In this document: piece after piece, positions 7,395-9,631 of the stretch | How positions within the stretch are numbered: the first letter of the stretch is position 1 | How the letters are laid out: each line of letters opens with the position of its first letter | Assembly (NCBI GenBank): GCA_050329415.1 | Contig: JBHJOS010000132.1 | Location: 1 to 9,631, forward strand | Length of the DNA: 9,631 nucleotides | Reading direction: 5' to 3' | DNA from: JANNOG01 sp050329415 | GTDB lineage: Bacteria; Actinomycetota; Actinomycetes; Actinomycetales; JBBAYJ01 | The notes under the pieces: generated by a model | Database searches by the model: none | Told to the model about the DNA's origin: nothing | Seen by the model: the letters and a program-made list of their open reading frames with translations, nothing else | Position numbers and translations under genes: made by a program

Positions 7395-8393
7395 ATGAGC
7401 AACCCCCTGCTGTCCTCCTACCGCGCCGGCGAGAACCGCGTCACGTCGTCGACCATGGCGGTCTTCGAACGGATAGATCTTGCGGTGGTACGTGATCTCT
7501 TGGCGGCCGCCAGTGGCAGCGGAGACGAACTTGAGGCCGTGACTTTCGAGAATCAGGTGAGCGGCGACGCCTCGATCCCAGACGCGCGCATCAGCGGCCG
7601 CTTCACGTGGCTCTTCGAAACTAAGACCGAGCGAGGCGCCTACGCGTCTGAAGGCCGTGGCAGGGAGCAGCTGCGGGGACACGGTCGCATGATCGGGAAC
7701 GACCCCGACACGCGGCTCTTCGTCCTGACGCCGGATCCAGTTCAGCCGGAGTGGCTCAGCGTTCTTGACGGCATCGACGAGTCCGCACGGTCACGGGTCG
7801 CCTGGATCGGGTTTCGCCAACTCGCCGATGCCATTGACGAGTTGACCCGCGACCCGCGGAGGCTGATCGACGAGCAATCTCGATTCTTGCTCGGCGAGCT
7901 CGTCCGGCTCTACGAGACCGACGGTCTCCTCTCGTTCGACGACACCGTGGTGGTCGCGGCGCGGGCGGCGTGGCCCGAGTACCAGCGAATCTCCGCTTAC
8001 GTATGCCAGCCCAAGCGGAAATTCCGAGACGGCCTCACCCACTTCGGCTTCTACGCCGACGGCTGCATCCAACCGTTGATCCCCTTGATCGAACGCCACG
8101 AGGTCGCCGTTCCGTTCACCGCGGAGGAAGCTGCTCGGCGTGAGGACGCGGGCGACGATCGAGTCGCGTCTCTCATCTGGACGTTGATGGCGGAGAGCAG
8201 CCGAACGGTAGGCGACCAGTACGACGTCATCCTGCTGACCGGCCCTCACGACTCCGCGACGGTGTCGCTCGCGCAGCCCATTCGCAACGACACAGTCTCA
8301 GCGGCGGGCCGTCCCTGGGCCTGGACCCTCGGGCAGCGCTACACGCAACTCACCCGCTTGCAGGCGGGCCTCACGCACACCAGCCAGCTGTAA
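7395..8393 (+). CDS. Uncharacterised protein with PD-(D/E)XK nuclease-like core
   Basis: A 332-aa cytoplasmic protein that I do not recognise as a named family. The N-terminal half looks like a PD-(D/E)XK nuclease core: a conserved-looking start (YRAGENRVTS, with E13 as a possible first acidic residue), then IPDARI with D63, a beta strand, and FETKTERG with E75 and K77, which together form a PD...ExK signature. A helix with EQLRGHGRMI and the strand RLFVLTPD follow. The C-terminal half (about 200-332) contains CQPKRKFRDG, HFGFYADGCIQPLIPLIERH and the strand YDVILLTG, suggesting a separate small domain, perhaps for target recognition. ATG 7395 was chosen because sequence upstream in frame is low-complexity and unlike a protein; no strong ribosome site is visible. 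It stands alone, divergent from pglW, and probably ends in the hairpin at 8384-8407. A DNA-cleaving defence role is inferred from fold and neighbourhood. Confidence 0.7.
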   Translation: MSNPLLSSYRAGENRVTSSTMAVFERIDLAVVRDLLAAASGSGDELEAVTFENQVSGDASIPDARISGRFTWLFETKTERGAYASEGRGREQLRGHGRMIGNDPDTRLFVLTPDPVQPEWLSVLDGIDESARSRVAWIGFRQLADAIDELTRDPRRLIDEQSRFLLGELVRLYETDGLLSFDDTVVVAARAAWPEYQRISAYVCQPKRKFRDGLTHFGFYADGCIQPLIPLIERHEVAVPFTAEEAARREDAGDDRVASLIWTLMAESSRTVGDQYDVILLTGPHDSATVSLAQPIRNDTVSAAGRPWAWTLGQRYTQLTRLQAGLTHTSQL

Positions 8394-8407
8394 CCTCGGC
8401 CAGCTGG
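8384..8407 (+). terminator. Hairpin at the end of the PD-(D/E)XK gene
   Basis: Arms CCAGCTG (8384-8390) and CAGCTGG (8401-8407) pair perfectly around a 10-nt loop that includes the stop codon. No T-run follows. The 227 bases from here to the next gene contain no reading frame I can support. Confidence 0.4.
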
Positions 8408-8637
8408 GGACTGCGCATCCTCCTGCTGTCACCGTCGCGCGATGGCGGAGCAGGGCTGCAGGCAGCACGGACCGGACCCTGAACAGCCGGCACCTCTGAG
8501 GCGTCGTCGGCCATGTGTCCGGCCTCCTTGCGCTCCTGAGTACGCTCTTACTCCAGCGCCTCTTCCAGGCTCGGAGATGCCCAAAAGGGGTAGCCGCCCG
8601 GGAGTCAGCATGTAAAGGTCTCGATTGGCAGTAGGTG

Positions 8638-9393
8638 ATGACCTTGTATCTTGCGCCCAATTCTCCAGAGAGATCACGGTACCTGATCGATCAAGGGCTC
8701 CGGATCTTGGCGCCAGCGCTACTGGAGGCCATCGCCGAGCTGCGCGACACGGGCGTTGAGCAAGCTCGCGATTACGTCCTCTCACTCACTCGTCAGCAGA
8801 GATCGCCGGACAGCGATTATCCGCTCGATCCGTTGCGACTGCTCAACATCATCACCCGAGATCTCGAGGGTCCTGCAAAGAAAAAGTACACACGCCGGCT
8901 CCTGAGGGATCCCGAGGAAATCAGAGATATCCGTAACGACTGGGCGCACCACGAGCACATAGATGGTGACTACGCTCATCAAGCCCTCTACAGCATGGCT
9001 CGTGTCGCACAGGGGTGGGGAAGATCTGGTGTGCAACAAGAGCTGGACGAACTCCGAGGGGCCGCACTGTCGCACGACGCGCAGTCCAGCCAGTCGGCCG
9101 CAGCAGCACCAGAACGGCATCCCGCTCCCCATGGCAGCCCGACCATGGGAAAACTATGCGGATGCGGGTGTGGTGAACAAGTCAGCAGGAAGGCTCAGTT
9201 CCGACCAGGTCATGACGGTCGCCTGCGAGCCCAACTAGCGCGTCTGCTCACTGATCGTCCTCTGACAGCGCCGCTGCCAGACTGGGCATCCCGCGACGAA
9301 GAACACGTGATGCGAGAGCTGGCGGCACGCTACAGCAATCACCTCCAGCGCCAGCTCGAAAGTGACATCAAGGCGTACCGAGAGCGACTCTAG
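8638..9393 (+). CDS. Swt1-type HEPN domain protein with C-terminal CxCGC motif
   Basis: A 251-aa cytoplasmic protein. Residues about 14-125 match the Swt1-like HEPN pattern: an all-helical domain with DPLRLLNII, a Lys/Arg-rich helix, then EEIRDIRNDWAHHE (94-106). R99 and H104 give the R-x4-H motif of HEPN ribonucleases, so RNA cleavage is possible. An Ala/Ser/His-rich linker (about 145-170) leads to CGCGCGE (174-180) with C174, C176 and C178, then FRPGHDGRLRAQL including H192. This short Cys/His motif is seen in many actinobacterial and phage proteins and probably binds zinc. A charged helical tail follows. The start is ambiguous: GTG 8635 directly follows a stop, ATG 8638 lacks a spaced ribosome site, and TTG 8644 has AGGTGA 5 nt before it. 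Codon use is less GC-biased than in pglW or pglX (for example the AAG AAA AAG TAC run near 8877), which hints at separate transfer. HEPN proteins are common toxins and defence effectors; no antitoxin such as an MNT gene is visible beside it. Confidence 0.75.
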   Translation: MTLYLAPNSPERSRYLIDQGLRILAPALLEAIAELRDTGVEQARDYVLSLTRQQRSPDSDYPLDPLRLLNIITRDLEGPAKKKYTRRLLRDPEEIRDIRNDWAHHEHIDGDYAHQALYSMARVAQGWGRSGVQQELDELRGAALSHDAQSSQSAAAAPERHPAPHGSPTMGKLCGCGCGEQVSRKAQFRPGHDGRLRAQLARLLTDRPLTAPLPDWASRDEEHVMRELAARYSNHLQRQLESDIKAYRERL

Positions 9394-9396
9394 ACC

Positions 9397-9418
9397 GGCG
9401 GTTCAAACCCAGGCCGCC
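9397..9418 (+). terminator. Weak hairpin after the HEPN gene
   Basis: GGCGG (9397-9401) pairs with CCGCC (9414-9418) around a 12-nt loop, four to five bases after the stop codon. It is a possible factor-independent terminator; the stem is short and there is no T-run. Confidence 0.25.
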
Positions 9419-9445
9419 CTCAAGTGATGGCAGGAGACTGTCGAC

Positions 9446-9586
9446 ATGCCAGTCGAGATGGGGATGTGGCGCCTTGACGGCGACGCACCGAGACGTCTGA
9501 GCGTAAGCATTCAGGGGGTCTGTACTGGCAACGGTGTAACGGGCCGACGGCAGGCCGGCGTGTCTGCCAGGAAGGTCCGACTATGA
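9446..9586 (+). pseudogene. Truncated NucS/DUF91-like reading frame, or short leader peptide
   Basis: A 46-codon frame with a good ribosome site (AGGAG at 9432-9436, 9 nt before ATG). Its first residues, MPVEMGMWRLDGDAPRRL, look like the N-terminus of actinobacterial NucS/DUF91-type PD-(D/E)XK nucleases, but from about codon 19 on the sequence (SIQGVCTGNG and an Arg-rich tail) has no resemblance, and no other frame restores it. The stop TGA overlaps the ATG of the next gene (ATGA), so translation of the two would be coupled. I favour a gene start left behind by a recombination event; a real short coupled leader is the alternative. The family resemblance is from memory over a short stretch and is moderate evidence only. 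Confidence 0.4.
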
Positions 9587-9631
9587 CCGAGAAGATGCAG
9601 GACATGACATCCAGTGTTTCTGAGGCTCGGA
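9583..9631 (+). CDS. Start of an unidentified gene, cut by the window edge
   Basis: ATG 9583 is preceded by AGGAAGG (9569-9575) at an ideal 7-nt spacing and overlaps the stop of the previous frame as ATGA. Only 16 codons are visible (MTEKMQDMTSSVSEAR), hydrophilic, without a signal peptide. This is too short to name a family. The strong ribosome site and the coupling make it a likely real gene, and in this neighbourhood possibly another defence gene. Confidence 0.55.
   Translation, partial: MTEKMQDMTSSVSEAR

Noticed and set aside
8411..8634. Possible gene or promoter between the nuclease-like and HEPN genes
   Set aside because: No frame has a credible start and composition, and no TTGACA/TANNNT pair at proper spacing is visible; short repeats such as GCTGC-AG-GCAGC are within chance.
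9397..9418. tRNA T-arm or attachment-site signature (GGTTCAAACCC)
   Set aside because: The T-loop-like sequence matches the consensus, but only two of five T-stem pairs form and no D-arm, anticodon arm or acceptor stem is found around it.

Overview
The window is very GC-rich with strongly GC-biased third codon positions. It carries parts of a type 2 BREX (Pgl-type) phage-resistance locus, a system class known mainly from Actinobacteria, so the source is most likely a high-GC actinobacterium. The whole window reads as a piece of a defence island. I see no housekeeping gene, complete mobile element, CRISPR array or RNA gene.

Layout, left to right. (1) 1-1039, minus: the N-terminal 346 residues of PglX, the BREX-2 adenine-specific DNA methyltransferase, cut by the window edge. 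(2) 1040-1164: a short divergent control region with two 16-bp palindromes of identical 7-2-7 layout. One abuts a possible -10 box for leaderless pglX transcription. (3) 1165-2728, plus: two overlapping genes, a HipA-fold kinase and a protein joining a HipA N-subdomain-like part to a HIRAN domain. They lie between pglX and pglW on the opposite strand. (4) 2720-2743: a perfect 10-bp hairpin shared by the convergent gene ends. (5) 2754-6956, minus: full-length PglW (1400 aa) with an N-terminal NERD nuclease-like domain, a degenerate first kinase domain, an intact second kinase domain and a long C-terminal region. (6) 6957-7394: non-coding, with at most a decayed membrane-segment remnant. (7) 7395-8393, plus: an unnamed protein with a PD-(D/E)XK-like core. 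(8) 8638-9393, plus: a Swt1-type HEPN protein with a cysteine-rich CxCGC motif; parts of it are visibly less GC-biased. (9) 9446-9586: a short reading frame that starts like a NucS/DUF91-type nuclease but loses resemblance after about 18 codons. It overlaps by ATGA the start of a further gene (9583 to the edge).

How the genes may work together. PglX and PglW are core BREX-2 components: PglX modifies DNA, and PglW is the kinase thought to control the system. The HipA-like/HIRAN pair adds a second kinase and a putative DNA-end sensor, and resembles a split HipA toxin system (compare HipS/HipT). I infer it is a guard or abortive-infection module carried inside the BREX locus. The nuclease-like and HEPN genes to the right are plausible independent accessory defence genes. 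The functional links are inferences from position and domain content.
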